Origin: Vampirovibrionales bacterium
GTDB taxonomy: Bacteria; Cyanobacteriota; Vampirovibrionia; Vampirovibrionales; Vampirovibrionaceae
NCBI GenBank assembly: GCA_029262635.1
Contig: JAJCZA010000023.1
Coordinates: forward strand, 1-64,000
Direction: 5' to 3'
DNA: 64,000 nt
Part shown: one piece after another, positions 40,391-49,917 of the stretch
Layout of the letters: each line of letters begins with the position of its first letter
Position numbering within the stretch: position 1 is the stretch's first letter
The notes under the pieces: generated by a model
Databases searched by the model: none
What the model was told of the DNA's origin: nothing
The model's input: only the letters and a program-made list of their open reading frames with translations
Program-made: the position numbers and the translations under genes

Positions 40391-40808
40391 GAAACGTTAC
40401 CTTCTTACTTTCTCTTCATCTCTATCTCTCTACACCAAACGGTTATCAGTTATTCCCCTTAAGGAATAAGTAACGGTTATTATCATCACTCTCTCACCTT
40501 TACATAACCTATAAAAATAAAAACATTCTTAAGAAATAAATTGCTTCTCCTCTGTTGAAAAGAGATCTTTCAACAGAGGAGAATACCTTCTAACCGGTGT
40601 TGTTAGGTACGTTTCATGTTTTTAACAGAAGTTATTAATAAAAAACAAAGTATATTTTTAGGATATACCATAGAGTTCTTTATTTAATGATAACGTTATA
40701 AACAGGTCGGTATTTTGTATTGGTTTAATGCCTGAATGCCTTAAAATAATGCCCAAACAGGACGCTTCAAAAACGCTAAACAAGCGAATACACCTGATTT
40801 ATTTAGTT
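40391..40808. other. AT-rich intergenic region with a strong hairpin
   Basis: 418 bp without a credible gene. It contains the promoter of the Pro/Gln-rich gene and, at 40545-40583, a perfect 16-bp inverted repeat (TTCTCCTCTGTTGAAA, 7-base loop). The hairpin might end the transcript of the gene at 40809-41210, although the T-rich tract begins several bases beyond the stem. Confidence 0.55.
40545..40583. repeat. perfect 16-bp inverted repeat, 7-base loop
   Basis: TTCTCCTCTGTTGAAA pairs exactly with TTTCAACAGAGGAGAA around AGAGATC. Such a long perfect stem is more than most terminators here have. Confidence 0.8.
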
Positions 40809-41210
40809 TTAGTCAATTTTTAAAGCATCAAACATGGTGGTGTTAGGGTCTCGTAGAACGAGTTGAACCGCGGCAAGTGAACCTGTGAATTCAATGGTTT
40901 TATCCTGAGTAATTACTTCGGTTATGCCTCCTTGCTCTGCCAACGTTTTAAGCGCTTGCTCTGCGGCCGTGGCGGATTTAAAGGTCAAACACCCCCGTAC
41001 CAGGCGGGTTTTAAATTGCTCAATGTCATCCCGGATACTTAAAAAGAAATCCCATGTGCGGCGGGTGCAACGGCGTGTACAGGTATTAAAAACATCGGTG
41101 TTGACCGGTTTTTCTGCCGGTGATGCAGGTTCAGCCTTTGTTACTGGTTTATCCGCGACCGCGACGGTTTCTTTCGTTTCCACTTCGGTTGTTTCCGTAT
41201 TTTCTGCCAT
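40809..41210 (-). CDS. hypothetical protein, 133 aa
   Basis: From the ATG at 41210 (frame open to 41225). An acidic, disordered N-terminus (MAENTETTEVETKETVAVAD) is followed by a Cys/Arg cluster (VFNTCTRRCTRRTWDFFLSI) and a compact C-terminal alpha/beta region (LKTLAEQGGITEVITQDKTI). No signal peptide. Family unknown. Confidence 0.55.
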   Translation of the reverse strand: MAENTETTEVETKETVAVADKPVTKAEPASPAEKPVNTDVFNTCTRRCTRRTWDFFLSIRDDIEQFKTRLVRGCLTFKSATAAEQALKTLAEQGGITEVITQDKTIEFTGSLAAVQLVLRDPNTTMFDALKID

Positions 41211-41309
41211 AACGCATTGCCCCATTTGTATTAATGATAAAAATAGAATTCAAGGGCCATCATACCAAACCACCCCTAAAAAATAAAACAGACAGCACAA
41301 GAGGGCCTT

Positions 41310-42158
41310 TTATTGTTTGAGCTGACTGGCAAAAAAGAGCAGCGCTTCCTGGCGGGTCACCCACCGACGAGGCTGAAACCCCCCGCCTGAAACCAGTTGT
41401 TCCGGCGAGAGTTGAAACGCGTCCTCCAGAAGGTTGTCTCGATAAGCCAATGCAACATGATTACGAGAGGCCGGTGCAATAACATCAAAATCCACAAAAC
41501 GCTCAAAATTATAGAGAGGCCCTTTGGCTGTTGCCGGGTGCATTTGGTTAAAATCATCCAGCTTATAGCGGCGAGTCTCTATTTTGTTCAGGGTGATATA
41601 CAAGTCACAAAAAGCGTCTCGGGCGATTTTTTCTGAAGGGTGAAACCAGGCCTCTCCCTTCAGGGTATTCCCCTTGAGTAATCTGGCAGCACTCACAGTT
41701 TCAATAGCTATGTAATAGGGGTGTGTTTTGGGCACGTCAGTGTACCGGGGGAATCCCGGCTCCTGAAGCGGCAATTTCCGAAAACCGGCAAGCCACACCG
41801 CAAATTCACCTCGGGTAATCGGCTCATCTAATTTCAATTCTTCTATTTTTAGTCCTTCGATGGATAAAAGACCCTGCTCTCTGGCGAATGCCAAAGCCTT
41901 TTTAAGGGCAGGGCTATTAAAAGTCACTGCTGTTGCCTTTAACGATTCTTCTGAAGGGGAGAAGGACGAAAACGCTTTCCGGGAAGTCAACATATTAGGC
42001 GGTACCGGGATACTGGGCGGCGGAGCAATCTCTGTCATTTCTTTTTGAGTTTTTTCCGAACACGAAACAAAAAAAATCAGACCGCCCAGCAAAACCAGAC
42101 TGAAAAGGGGGCGAATGCCGAATGGGTTGCTATGGCGTTTGTTTGATTGGGCAATCAA
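41310..42158 (-). CDS. lipoprotein with S-layer-homology-like domain
   Basis: 282 residues. Signal peptide LFSLVLLGGLIFFVSCSEKT with the lipobox Cys. After a Pro/Ser-rich linker, PITRGEFAVWLAGFRKLPLQ, then YTDVPKTHPYYIAIETVSAA and RLLKG, matches the SLH pattern (R-x-E-F... D-V-P-x-x-H-x-Y-x-x-I... G). A second, degenerate copy follows (FHPSEKIARDAFCDLYITLN) and a third ends in TRQEALLFFAS. SLH domains attach proteins to cell-wall polymers, as is common in Cyanobacteriota. Confidence 0.78.
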   Translation of the reverse strand: MIAQSNKRHSNPFGIRPLFSLVLLGGLIFFVSCSEKTQKEMTEIAPPPSIPVPPNMLTSRKAFSSFSPSEESLKATAVTFNSPALKKALAFAREQGLLSIEGLKIEELKLDEPITRGEFAVWLAGFRKLPLQEPGFPRYTDVPKTHPYYIAIETVSAARLLKGNTLKGEAWFHPSEKIARDAFCDLYITLNKIETRRYKLDDFNQMHPATAKGPLYNFERFVDFDVIAPASRNHVALAYRDNLLEDAFQLSPEQLVSGGGFQPRRWVTRQEALLFFASQLKQ

Positions 42159-42288
42159 TAGAAAGGGGCCTTAATTTTGCTTTTATATAACAACATGATA
42201 CATTCAAAATTATATACCGAAAGGTTATCTCGTTACGGAATCTATCACCGGGTAGATATAGGAATAAGATTGTAAGGTAAGTCCCTCA

Positions 42289-43722
42289 ATGTCCAACCCC
42301 ACCTTAGAACTTTCTAAAGAAGAAATGCGAAAAATTGGCTACCAAACCATTGATACGCTGGTTGAGCATTTTAGCAGTATCCCTGAACAACAACCGGTTA
42401 AAAATGCCTCACGCCGTTCCATGGACTGGCTGTTAAACGAAGGTATCCCGGAGCAAGAGACGCCAGCTGAGGAAGTACTTCAGTATGTGAAAGACAAGGT
42501 ATTAACGAATGTTGCGTTGACTACTCACCCCCGCTTTTACTCGTTTGTCCCCAGCCCAAACAACTACATGAGCGTGATTGCGGATACATTGGCCAGTGGG
42601 TATAACGTTTTCTCCGGTGCCTGGGCTCCTTCGCCTGCGGCGGCGGAACTGGAGCTGGTGATGATTAACTGGCTACTCAAACTTTTTGGATTTCCGGTTC
42701 GAGAGGGGGGCGGCCTGTTTGTCAGTGGTGGCTCCATGGCCAATGTTATTGGACTCTCGATGGCACGGGGGATGAAAACAGCTGGGAAATTAGAAAACGC
42801 GACGGTCTATTTTTCCGATCAAACCCATTCATCTGTTGACCGGGCACTGCTTTTGTTAGGATTTGATAAGCAACAAATTCGGAAAATCTCTTGTAATTCG
42901 GATTTTCAGCTTTCTGTTGATGCTTTAAAAGAGGCGGTTGACGCGGATCGAAAAGCTGGAAAGCAACCCATTTGTGTCGTTGGAAATGCGGGAACCACCA
43001 ATACGGGTGCTGTTGATCCGCTACATAAGCTATCGCTTTTTTGTCGGCAGGAAAACCTTTGGTTCCATGTGGATGCGGCTTATGGGGGAGGGGCTATTTT
43101 ATGCCCGCAAGGACAGAAGATATTAGAAGGCATTGAAATGGCTGATTCCATTACGGTAGATCCTCATAAATGGATGTATCAGCCTTATGAAATTGGCTGT
43201 ATCCTGGTTCGGAATCATGAATGGCTTTCTCAGACGTACCGAATGAACCCAGAATACCTCCAGGACGTGAAAGGAAATGCGGAAGAGGTTAATTTTTACG
43301 ATTATGGTGTTCAGCTCACCCGACGGTTCCGGGCCTTAAAACTTTATATGTCCATAAAAACCTTTGGCTTGAACTCATTTCGCGAGGCGGTCAACCACAA
43401 CTTTCAATTAGCCGACCAGACCCAACGGTGGCTAGAATCATTGGCGCATTGGGACATTGTTTCTCCGGCTCAATTGGCTGTGATCAACTTTCGGTACAAC
43501 CCTAAAGATTTTAATCTATCGGATATACAGCTGAATGAGCTCAACCACTATATATCATCAAAAATTATTGAAAGCGCTCAAGCGATGTTAGTCACCACGG
43601 TTTTAAAAGGGAAAACCGTTTTACGAATGTGCCTGATTAATCCTCGAACCACTCTGGCGGATGTGAAAGCATCAATTAAACAACTCGAGGGATATGCTCA
43701 GGATTTTTTACACCAGTCCTAA
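42289..43722 (+). CDS. PLP-dependent group II decarboxylase (aromatic amino acid / glutamate type)
   Basis: 477 residues. PLP site VDPHKWMYQPYEIGCILVRN with the Schiff-base Lys; HVDAAYGGGAILCPQG with the cofactor Asp; VGNAGTTNTGAVDPLHKL; FVSGGSMANVIGLSMARGM. N-terminal TTHPRFYSFVPSPNNYMSVI is typical of the aromatic-L-amino-acid decarboxylase branch. It decarboxylates an amino acid to an amine; the exact substrate cannot be told from sequence alone. Stands alone with its own upstream region. Confidence 0.88.
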   Translation: MSNPTLELSKEEMRKIGYQTIDTLVEHFSSIPEQQPVKNASRRSMDWLLNEGIPEQETPAEEVLQYVKDKVLTNVALTTHPRFYSFVPSPNNYMSVIADTLASGYNVFSGAWAPSPAAAELELVMINWLLKLFGFPVREGGGLFVSGGSMANVIGLSMARGMKTAGKLENATVYFSDQTHSSVDRALLLLGFDKQQIRKISCNSDFQLSVDALKEAVDADRKAGKQPICVVGNAGTTNTGAVDPLHKLSLFCRQENLWFHVDAAYGGGAILCPQGQKILEGIEMADSITVDPHKWMYQPYEIGCILVRNHEWLSQTYRMNPEYLQDVKGNAEEVNFYDYGVQLTRRFRALKLYMSIKTFGLNSFREAVNHNFQLADQTQRWLESLAHWDIVSPAQLAVINFRYNPKDFNLSDIQLNELNHYISSKIIESAQAMLVTTVLKGKTVLRMCLINPRTTLADVKASIKQLEGYAQDFLHQS

Positions 43723-43877
43723 ATCGACCTGATGTCAAATTTCCCTTTAGATCGGACGACCACTTTACCTTACCCCCTTTTTTCGATAACCTTTAAATAA
43801 AAGCGAGGAACGTTCGCCTTTCGTTGGCGAATGATACGAAAGGCGAAATCAAGCCAAAGGGGTATCAAATAAGTATC

Positions 43878-45068
43878 ATGCGAACAACAATCATGCATCA
43901 AGGCATCTATCACCCAAATTTGGTTGATTTTGACCAGCCCAAGACAGCGAGGAATCACTCTTCAGCTTCTATTGTTTCTGCTTTTTCACCTGTTCAGTTT
44001 CAGGGAACCGTTCAAATTCAAGCGGAAGGAAAACCACCGTTGATAACGAGTCGTCAGGAAGGACCGGTCCGGTATTTATCCATGAATCATACGGATCGGA
44101 AAAACGCTTTAAGTTCGGCCATGTTTCATTCACTCTCTAAGGCGTTTACAGAAGCAGAAGCCGATCCACAAACGAAGACCATTGTTTTAGAAAGTGCGAT
44201 GGATAACATGTTCTCCCCCGGTGCGGATTTGAAGCCGTTGTTTGAAAAAGTGCAGGCCATTGGAACCACTTGGAACAAAAAGCTGGCTCAACTGCCCAAA
44301 GTACTACGACGTCCTATTATTCGAGCTCTTCAATTTAAACAGATGTATGCTTTATGCATCGATGGACACCAGTTAATGAGTCAGGTGGCTCAATCTCAAA
44401 AAACGACTATTGCGTGGGTTGAGGGAATGGCTATTGGCGGAGGCGTGGAACTGGCGTTAGCCTGTGATTATATTCTGGCCTCGCCAAATGCCAGATTTGC
44501 GGTGCCAGAGTTAAAATATCGAATTTTTCCGGACTGGGGAGCCACTGAGCGATTACCTCAGCGTGTTGGTCCCACCATGGCCAAGTTTTTGATTCTGGAA
44601 GGCGGATTAATGGAGGATCGTGGAATGAGCGGTCCAGCGACACTAACCGCCGAAGAAGCCCATCGTATTGGTCTGGTAGAACAAGTGGTTGATCAAGAGG
44701 TTTCTAAGGATGGGAAAGAATTAGGCCAAATCATTAGCCAGGCTCACAAGAATCTAAACTCTTCTTCTGAAGGAGTACTTGAAAAACGAGACTGGTGGGT
44801 TCGGAAAAGGTTAGAGGGATCGTCCGAACAGTCTGAATCCCGTCTGTTGAAAAAATTTGATCGCTATCGAGCCGCATCCTTGTTCGCACTCAAAAGAGAT
44901 GAGTTAAAAACACTCTACCTGCCTGCGCTTGAGGTTGCCCTTCGTCGGATTAATAACGCACCTTTTGTTGGTAACCTTAAAAGTAAGATGGGTGCCGAGT
45001 GGCAACATCGGCTGGATTTAATCAAGCTCATCCAGTTTGCCCAGACCCAACCTAAACAGTCTGATTAA
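43878..45068 (+). CDS. enoyl-CoA hydratase/isomerase family protein with N-terminal FG-like motif
   Basis: About 396 residues from the ATG at 43878; a TTG at 43824 is in frame and neither has a clear RBS. A leader ends AFSPVQFQGTVQIQAEGKPP. Crotonase features: VRYLSMNHTDRKNALSSAMF, MFSPGADLKPLFEKV (oxyanion hole), IAWVEGMAIGGGVELALACD and ELKYRIFPDWGATERLPQRV. About 50 extra residues (WNKKLAQLPKVLRRPIIRAL and onwards) separate the two oxyanion-hole loops. Substrate unknown; hydroxyisobutyryl-CoA hydrolase-like spacing is possible. Overlaps the convergent recQ by 17 bases. Confidence 0.8.
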   Translation: MRTTIMHQGIYHPNLVDFDQPKTARNHSSASIVSAFSPVQFQGTVQIQAEGKPPLITSRQEGPVRYLSMNHTDRKNALSSAMFHSLSKAFTEAEADPQTKTIVLESAMDNMFSPGADLKPLFEKVQAIGTTWNKKLAQLPKVLRRPIIRALQFKQMYALCIDGHQLMSQVAQSQKTTIAWVEGMAIGGGVELALACDYILASPNARFAVPELKYRIFPDWGATERLPQRVGPTMAKFLILEGGLMEDRGMSGPATLTAEEAHRIGLVEQVVDQEVSKDGKELGQIISQAHKNLNSSSEGVLEKRDWWVRKRLEGSSEQSESRLLKKFDRYRAASLFALKRDELKTLYLPALEVALRRINNAPFVGNLKSKMGAEWQHRLDLIKLIQFAQTQPKQSD

Positions 45069-46923
45069 GATGTGCCTGAATAACGTCTAGAAACCGGGGA
45101 CAGATTTCCTTCAGTTTCGTTTCGCCTACGCCCTTGATGCCCCGAAAGTCGTCCAGTTTTTGAGGTTGAACATGGGCAATTTCCCGCAGGGTCGCATCGC
45201 CAAAAATAATATAAGCAGGTACTTTTTTTTCGCTGGCCATGGTTTTTCGGAGGATTCTCAATTTCTCAAAAAGTGCCGAATCTATGCCTGGCCAGTCGCT
45301 AGCCGATTCCGTCGCTCCGCTTTTTGAACGGCGGACTTTGGAGGTCGTGGTTTTGATGGGTTGGGCCAGAATAACCTCGTTATCGTATTCGTCTTTTAAT
45401 AACAGGATGCCTGACGCAGTAAATTGAAGGATGCCAAATTCAGGCTCTCGGTATAAAAAGCCCTGATCCACGAGCTGTTCCATCCAGTGGGTAATCTGGT
45501 TCAAAGGCTGGTCTTTCAGCAGGCCGTAGGTACTTAAATCGCAATGGCCGTTAATTCGGATTTTCTCTGTATTAGCACCTTTGAGTACTTGTGCCACATG
45601 CGTTGCGCCAAAACGTTCTCTCAAGCGAGCCACGCCGGACAAAATTTTACGAGCCATCAGTTTGGAGTCGGGCAAAATGTCATACTCACCGAGGCAGGCA
45701 TCGCAGTGACCGCAGTTATCTTTCGGGTAGGGCTGACCAAAATATTCCACCAGAAACTTATGACGACAAATAATTCGTTGGCAATAATGGGACATTTCAT
45801 ATAGTTTTTTCAGGGCGTGTTCGTCATATTCGCTAACAGGTTCGCCCGTAATACGCCGCCATTTGGCGACATCCGAACCTGAGTAGAGCAGGGTACATTC
45901 GGCCTTAAGTCGGTCTCGTCCGGCTCGTCCAGCTTCCTGTTGATAATGCTCAATGGATTTTGGCATGCCCGTATGGATGACAAATCGAATGTTCGAGCGG
46001 TCAATGCCCATACCAAACGCGACGGTGGCGACAATGATATCTGTTTTTTCGTTTAAAAACGATTCCTGATGCCGAAGTCGCGTTTCGCTGGTTAGCCCCG
46101 CATGGTAAGGCAGGGCACTGTAGCCTTGGTCTTTTAGATGCGCTGCGAGTTCGTCCACTTCCTTTCGACTGATGCAGTAAATAATCCCGCCTTCGTTGGT
46201 GTGTCGTTTCAAAATAGTCTCAACCTGCTGATGCAAATTTTGCCGGTATTGTACCCGGTAAAACAGGTTAGATCGCTCAAAATCGCCAATAAGGCACTGG
46301 GCGGTGTTGAGATTAAGTGAGCGAATAATATCGTCCTGAACTTCTGGGGTGGCGGTGGCGGTGTAGGCGTGGATATGGCTATTTTCAAACTGCCCCCGTA
46401 AATTACCCAGTGCACGATAAGCTGGCCGAAAATCGTGGCCCCATTGGCTTACGCAATGGGCTTCGTCGATGACCACATAGGCAATAGCCTGATCCTCGAG
46501 TTGAGTTAAAAAGCCCTCGCTGGTGTTCGATGCTTTGAGGAGGCGTTCGGGGGCGACGTAGAGGAGCTTATAGTGTCCTGCCCGTAACTCGGACAGGGTG
46601 CTTTGGCGCTCCTCTTCGGATAGGGTACTGTTAAGATAACCGGCAGAAATCCCTAGACTGCAAAGAGTATCCACCTGATCCTTCATCAGGGAAATCAGGG
46701 GCGAAATGACAAGGACCAGTCCATTCATCATCAGGGCAGGCAGTTGGTAGCAGAGCGATTTTCCGCCACCTGTGGGTAAAATAACCAAAGAGTCTTGCTG
46801 GTTCAAAATGCTGGCTATGGCTTCTTCCTGAAACGGTAGAAATTGGTCATAACCCCAATGTTTTTTTAGCAGAGCCAGAGCCTGTTGGCGTGTTTCTGCT
46901 TCGAGTAGCGCTACTTGAGCCAC
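45052..46923 (-). CDS. recQ: ATP-dependent DNA helicase RecQ
   Basis: 623 residues. Helicase motifs: LPFQEEAIASILNQQDSLVI, LPTGGGKSLCYQLPAL, VIDEAHCVSQWGHDFRPAYR, ATATPEV, and QEAGRAGRDR. The RecQ zinc-binding cysteines are in IICRHKFLVEYFGQ and DNCGHCDACLGEYD; a winged helix follows, and a C-terminal HRDC domain ends FRGIKGVGETKLKEICPRFL. It unwinds recombination intermediates in a 3'-to-5' direction. Full length. Confidence 0.94.
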   Translation of the reverse strand: MAQVALLEAETRQQALALLKKHWGYDQFLPFQEEAIASILNQQDSLVILPTGGGKSLCYQLPALMMNGLVLVISPLISLMKDQVDTLCSLGISAGYLNSTLSEEERQSTLSELRAGHYKLLYVAPERLLKASNTSEGFLTQLEDQAIAYVVIDEAHCVSQWGHDFRPAYRALGNLRGQFENSHIHAYTATATPEVQDDIIRSLNLNTAQCLIGDFERSNLFYRVQYRQNLHQQVETILKRHTNEGGIIYCISRKEVDELAAHLKDQGYSALPYHAGLTSETRLRHQESFLNEKTDIIVATVAFGMGIDRSNIRFVIHTGMPKSIEHYQQEAGRAGRDRLKAECTLLYSGSDVAKWRRITGEPVSEYDEHALKKLYEMSHYCQRIICRHKFLVEYFGQPYPKDNCGHCDACLGEYDILPDSKLMARKILSGVARLRERFGATHVAQVLKGANTEKIRINGHCDLSTYGLLKDQPLNQITHWMEQLVDQGFLYREPEFGILQFTASGILLLKDEYDNEVILAQPIKTTTSKVRRSKSGATESASDWPGIDSALFEKLRILRKTMASEKKVPAYIIFGDATLREIAHVQPQKLDDFRGIKGVGETKLKEICPRFLDVIQAHLNQTV

Positions 46924-47104
46924 AAATAACCTCGCCCGCTTTCCTGTTGATATGATAGAACCTCTTTATAGTACTACGAACGGATGAAAATCGCTTGAAT
47001 CCCTATGTTTTCTGATAGGTGGCCACCAGGTTGCTATGGTATGATAGCTTGGTTGAATGTGCTTTGGGTCGAGAGCGAGTTTAGAATGTTTAGGGTGGTT
47101 TTTC

Positions 47105-48226
47105 ATGATTAACAGCCTGACAGGGCTCCGGTTTTATGCCGCTTTTTTGGTGTTTGTTCACCATGCCATGGCTTATTTCTTTACGGTGCCTGAAGGACCC
47201 ATGGTTCGACTCGGACAGTTGGGTGTGTCCATTTTCTTTGTCTTAAGTGGGTTTGTTTTGTTTATCAATTATTTAAAACCCGCCAAAAAAGAGAATATAA
47301 AGGAAGGAGAAACAAAAAGGGAACCCCAGTTGTTTTATCCGAAGAAATTCTATGTCGCCCGATGGGCCCGAATTTATCCAGTGTTTTTGGTAACCACACT
47401 TCTGGCGATTCCGCTTCAGCTTTTTTCGACGGGGAGTGAAGGGTTTTGGCAACCTTTGTTTTTTAACACGATTCTACTCCATTGTTTTGTCCCTTCGGCC
47501 TGCCATAGCTTTAACGATGTGGGCTGGACCCTGAGTGTGGAAGCGTTTTTCTATATGATGTTTCCGTTTTTGGCCCTTTGTTTCTATGGAAAAAAGTGGT
47601 GGACAGTAATTATTCCTTTTAGTTTGCTGGCCGCTTTTATCATCGGCTTTTCCGCTGTTTCACCGGAGAGTTTTTACGCTCAAAAGTATTTTCCTCTAAA
47701 TCGCCTAATGGAATTTTTTCTGGGCATGTGTACAGGCTATTATTACTTGTACAGTGAGCATCGGTGGATTGACTCTCTTTCAAAAAAAATAAATTTAAAA
47801 ATGGGTGGGCTATTACTGGTTCTGGTGATGTTCGTGTTCCAAATCCTGTTTCCGTTGATGGCAAAATCCGGTTCGTGGGCGGATGAGCATAATTATCTGG
47901 CCTATATGCTGCCTTCGGCGGTTATAATTTTGACGTTAGCCTTAATGGAGCAACGCAAGCTGACCTTTGGATTTCTGGCCTCGCCTCTGGCGGTACTTGG
48001 CGGGGAAATTAGTTATTCGTTTTATTTAATTCATAACGAAGGCATTCGCTATTTTCGAGGAATTTTGCTTAAACTAAATGGGGTTGATGTGGTCAAGACT
48101 TGGGATCCGACACTAAAACTCCTGTCAATCCTGTTTCTCTTAGCCCTTACTTTAGGGGCTTCTTATCTTTTATACCGTTTTATTGAAATCCCCTTTCGTA
48201 AAAAAATTAGACATGTTTTTCATTGA
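47105..48226 (+). CDS. acyltransferase 3 family membrane protein
   Basis: 373 residues from the ATG at 47105 (AGGGTGG just upstream; frame open to 47057). INSLTGLRFYAAFLVFVHHA, with the catalytic His pair, and LGVSIFFVLSGFVLF are diagnostic of the OafA/YrhL family. Around ten membrane helices. Further motifs: WARIYPVFLVTTLL and DVGWTLSVEAFFYMMFP. It transfers acyl groups to exported carbohydrates such as O-antigen or exopolysaccharide. No glycan genes next to it. Confidence 0.87.
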   Translation: MINSLTGLRFYAAFLVFVHHAMAYFFTVPEGPMVRLGQLGVSIFFVLSGFVLFINYLKPAKKENIKEGETKREPQLFYPKKFYVARWARIYPVFLVTTLLAIPLQLFSTGSEGFWQPLFFNTILLHCFVPSACHSFNDVGWTLSVEAFFYMMFPFLALCFYGKKWWTVIIPFSLLAAFIIGFSAVSPESFYAQKYFPLNRLMEFFLGMCTGYYYLYSEHRWIDSLSKKINLKMGGLLLVLVMFVFQILFPLMAKSGSWADEHNYLAYMLPSAVIILTLALMEQRKLTFGFLASPLAVLGGEISYSFYLIHNEGIRYFRGILLKLNGVDVVKTWDPTLKLLSILFLLALTLGASYLLYRFIEIPFRKKIRHVFH

Positions 48227-48319
48227 GAATTAAATAAAGGGATATTAAAGGAGCAATTTCCACTTAAATTCTGTTTTTATTTTTATATAGAGTGATAATA
48301 GAGCGTGGTTACTTTAAAG

Positions 48320-48472
48320 ATGAAAATAACCCATCAACCTAGAACTTTAGAACAGTTTCGACGTGATCACGGGCTGGATCTAAATGATACGCCCGCTACG
48401 GAACAAGCCGTGTCCTCTAGCTTAGAAAAGTCCGTGGAAACGGGGACATCTGGATTGGATATCCAGGCTTAA
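48320..48472 (+). CDS. hypothetical small protein, 50 aa
   Basis: Frame MKITHQPRTLEQFRRDHGLD followed by a Ser/Thr/Glu-rich tail. The ribosome binding site is poor (TTTAAAG). It lies between the acyltransferase and egtB genes with no overlap. Could be real or chance. Confidence 0.35.
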   Translation: MKITHQPRTLEQFRRDHGLDLNDTPATEQAVSSSLEKSVETGTSGLDIQA

Positions 48473-48564
48473 GTCCTGTTAGAACGATTACTTAGCCGGT
48501 ATAAGTATTCCATTACAGGTTGTGGGATAATAAGGCAAGTTGCTGTTTGATGAGGAAAAAGCGC

Positions 48565-49917
48565 ATGCCGACCTCCGCCCGTCCCACCATACCCTCTCAC
48601 CTTGTAGGTTCATTAAATAAAGGGCTGTTAAAAGCTTTTCAAGTCGAACGACAGCGAACGGATCAGATTTTTTCGATGGCCGATGAGTCGGCCTATATGC
48701 TTGCGCCTATTCCGTTGCGTCACCCTTTGGTTTTTTATGATGGGCATGTGGATGCATTTAATTGGAATGTCTTGTTTAAACAGATTCTAGGCAAACCGTC
48801 GTTTAATCCCGAATTAGACACACTGTTTGCCCGAGGCATTGATCCCAAGTCTTCGGCCCACGCTCAAACCCTTCAAATCAATCAATGGCCTTCACGAGAG
48901 ACTATAAAAACCTACAAAAAGGAAATAAACCAACAGTTATATGACTACCTCGCTCAAGTGGATTTTTCATCCGTGACGCATCCTTTGCTAAAAAACGGTA
49001 CTCTGCTTTATCTGCTGCTGGAGCATGAGTTGACCCATCAGGAAACACTGCTATATATGATTCATCAGCTACCCCATAATCAAAAGAAAAAGAGGATCTC
49101 ACCCCACTCTTTTAAAACCACATTAGCTCCCACTCCCTCCATGCAAAAGCTCCCCGCTGGAAAAACCTATTTGGGCACAACATTGGGTGAATTTGATTTT
49201 GGTTGGGATAATGAGTTTTCGGGGCATTTGGTATCCGTGGACGCCTTTGAAATGGATACGTATCCGGTAACTAATGGAGAGTTTCTGGCATTTTTGGAAG
49301 CCGGTGGATACGAACAAAAGCAATGGTGGACAGAAAAAAGTTGGGCCTGGCTGCAAGCGACTCAGAAAACGCATCCCCATTATTGGACTCGTTCAAATAA
49401 CCAATGGCTGTACCGAGGGCTGTTTGAGAGTGTCCCCTTACAGCCTGACTGTCCGGTATATGTTACCCACGCGGAAGCGGAAGCCTATGCTCGATATGTG
49501 GACAAAGCGCTTCCGACAGAGGCTCAATGGCATCGCGCCGCTTACGGCGACAATAAACAGTGTTACCCTTGGGGAAATACTCCGGCCGACTCCAATCATG
49601 CCAATGCCCATTATTGTCATTGGGGGCCAGTTCCCGTTAACGCCACACCAGAAAATGTTAGCCCGTTTGGAGTCTTTGATTTATGCGGCAACGGTTGGGA
49701 GTGGACAAGTACGCCTTTTATGCCCTTTGAAGGGTTTGAGCCTTCAGAGGGTTATCCACAGTACTCGGCTGACTTTTTTGACGGAGAGCATTTTGTCATG
49801 AAAGGTGGGTCGTATGCCACCCATCAACGCCTACTGCGCCGACCCTTTCGAAACTGGTTCTATTGGGATTACCTTTACATGTACACCACGTTCCGATGTG
49901 TTAGAACAGACGGCTAG
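48565..49917 (+). CDS. egtB: EgtB-like iron-dependent sulfoxide synthase (ergothioneine biosynthesis)
   Basis: 450 residues from the ATG nine bases after GAGG. The N-terminal DinB-like part supplies the iron ligands in LEHELTHQETLLYMIHQL (H-x3-H-x-E). The C-terminal FGE-sulfatase fold contains DFGWDNEFSGHLVSVDAFEM, YPVTNGEFLAFLEAGGYEQK, LPTEAQWHRAAYG, GNGWEWTSTPFMPF and a final FRCVRTDG. It couples a sulfur donor to trimethylhistidine with oxygen. Convergent with, and overlapping by four bases, the EgtD-like gene, which makes that substrate. Confidence 0.88.
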   Translation: MPTSARPTIPSHLVGSLNKGLLKAFQVERQRTDQIFSMADESAYMLAPIPLRHPLVFYDGHVDAFNWNVLFKQILGKPSFNPELDTLFARGIDPKSSAHAQTLQINQWPSRETIKTYKKEINQQLYDYLAQVDFSSVTHPLLKNGTLLYLLLEHELTHQETLLYMIHQLPHNQKKKRISPHSFKTTLAPTPSMQKLPAGKTYLGTTLGEFDFGWDNEFSGHLVSVDAFEMDTYPVTNGEFLAFLEAGGYEQKQWWTEKSWAWLQATQKTHPHYWTRSNNQWLYRGLFESVPLQPDCPVYVTHAEAEAYARYVDKALPTEAQWHRAAYGDNKQCYPWGNTPADSNHANAHYCHWGPVPVNATPENVSPFGVFDLCGNGWEWTSTPFMPFEGFEPSEGYPQYSADFFDGEHFVMKGGSYATHQRLLRRPFRNWFYWDYLYMYTTFRCVRTDG

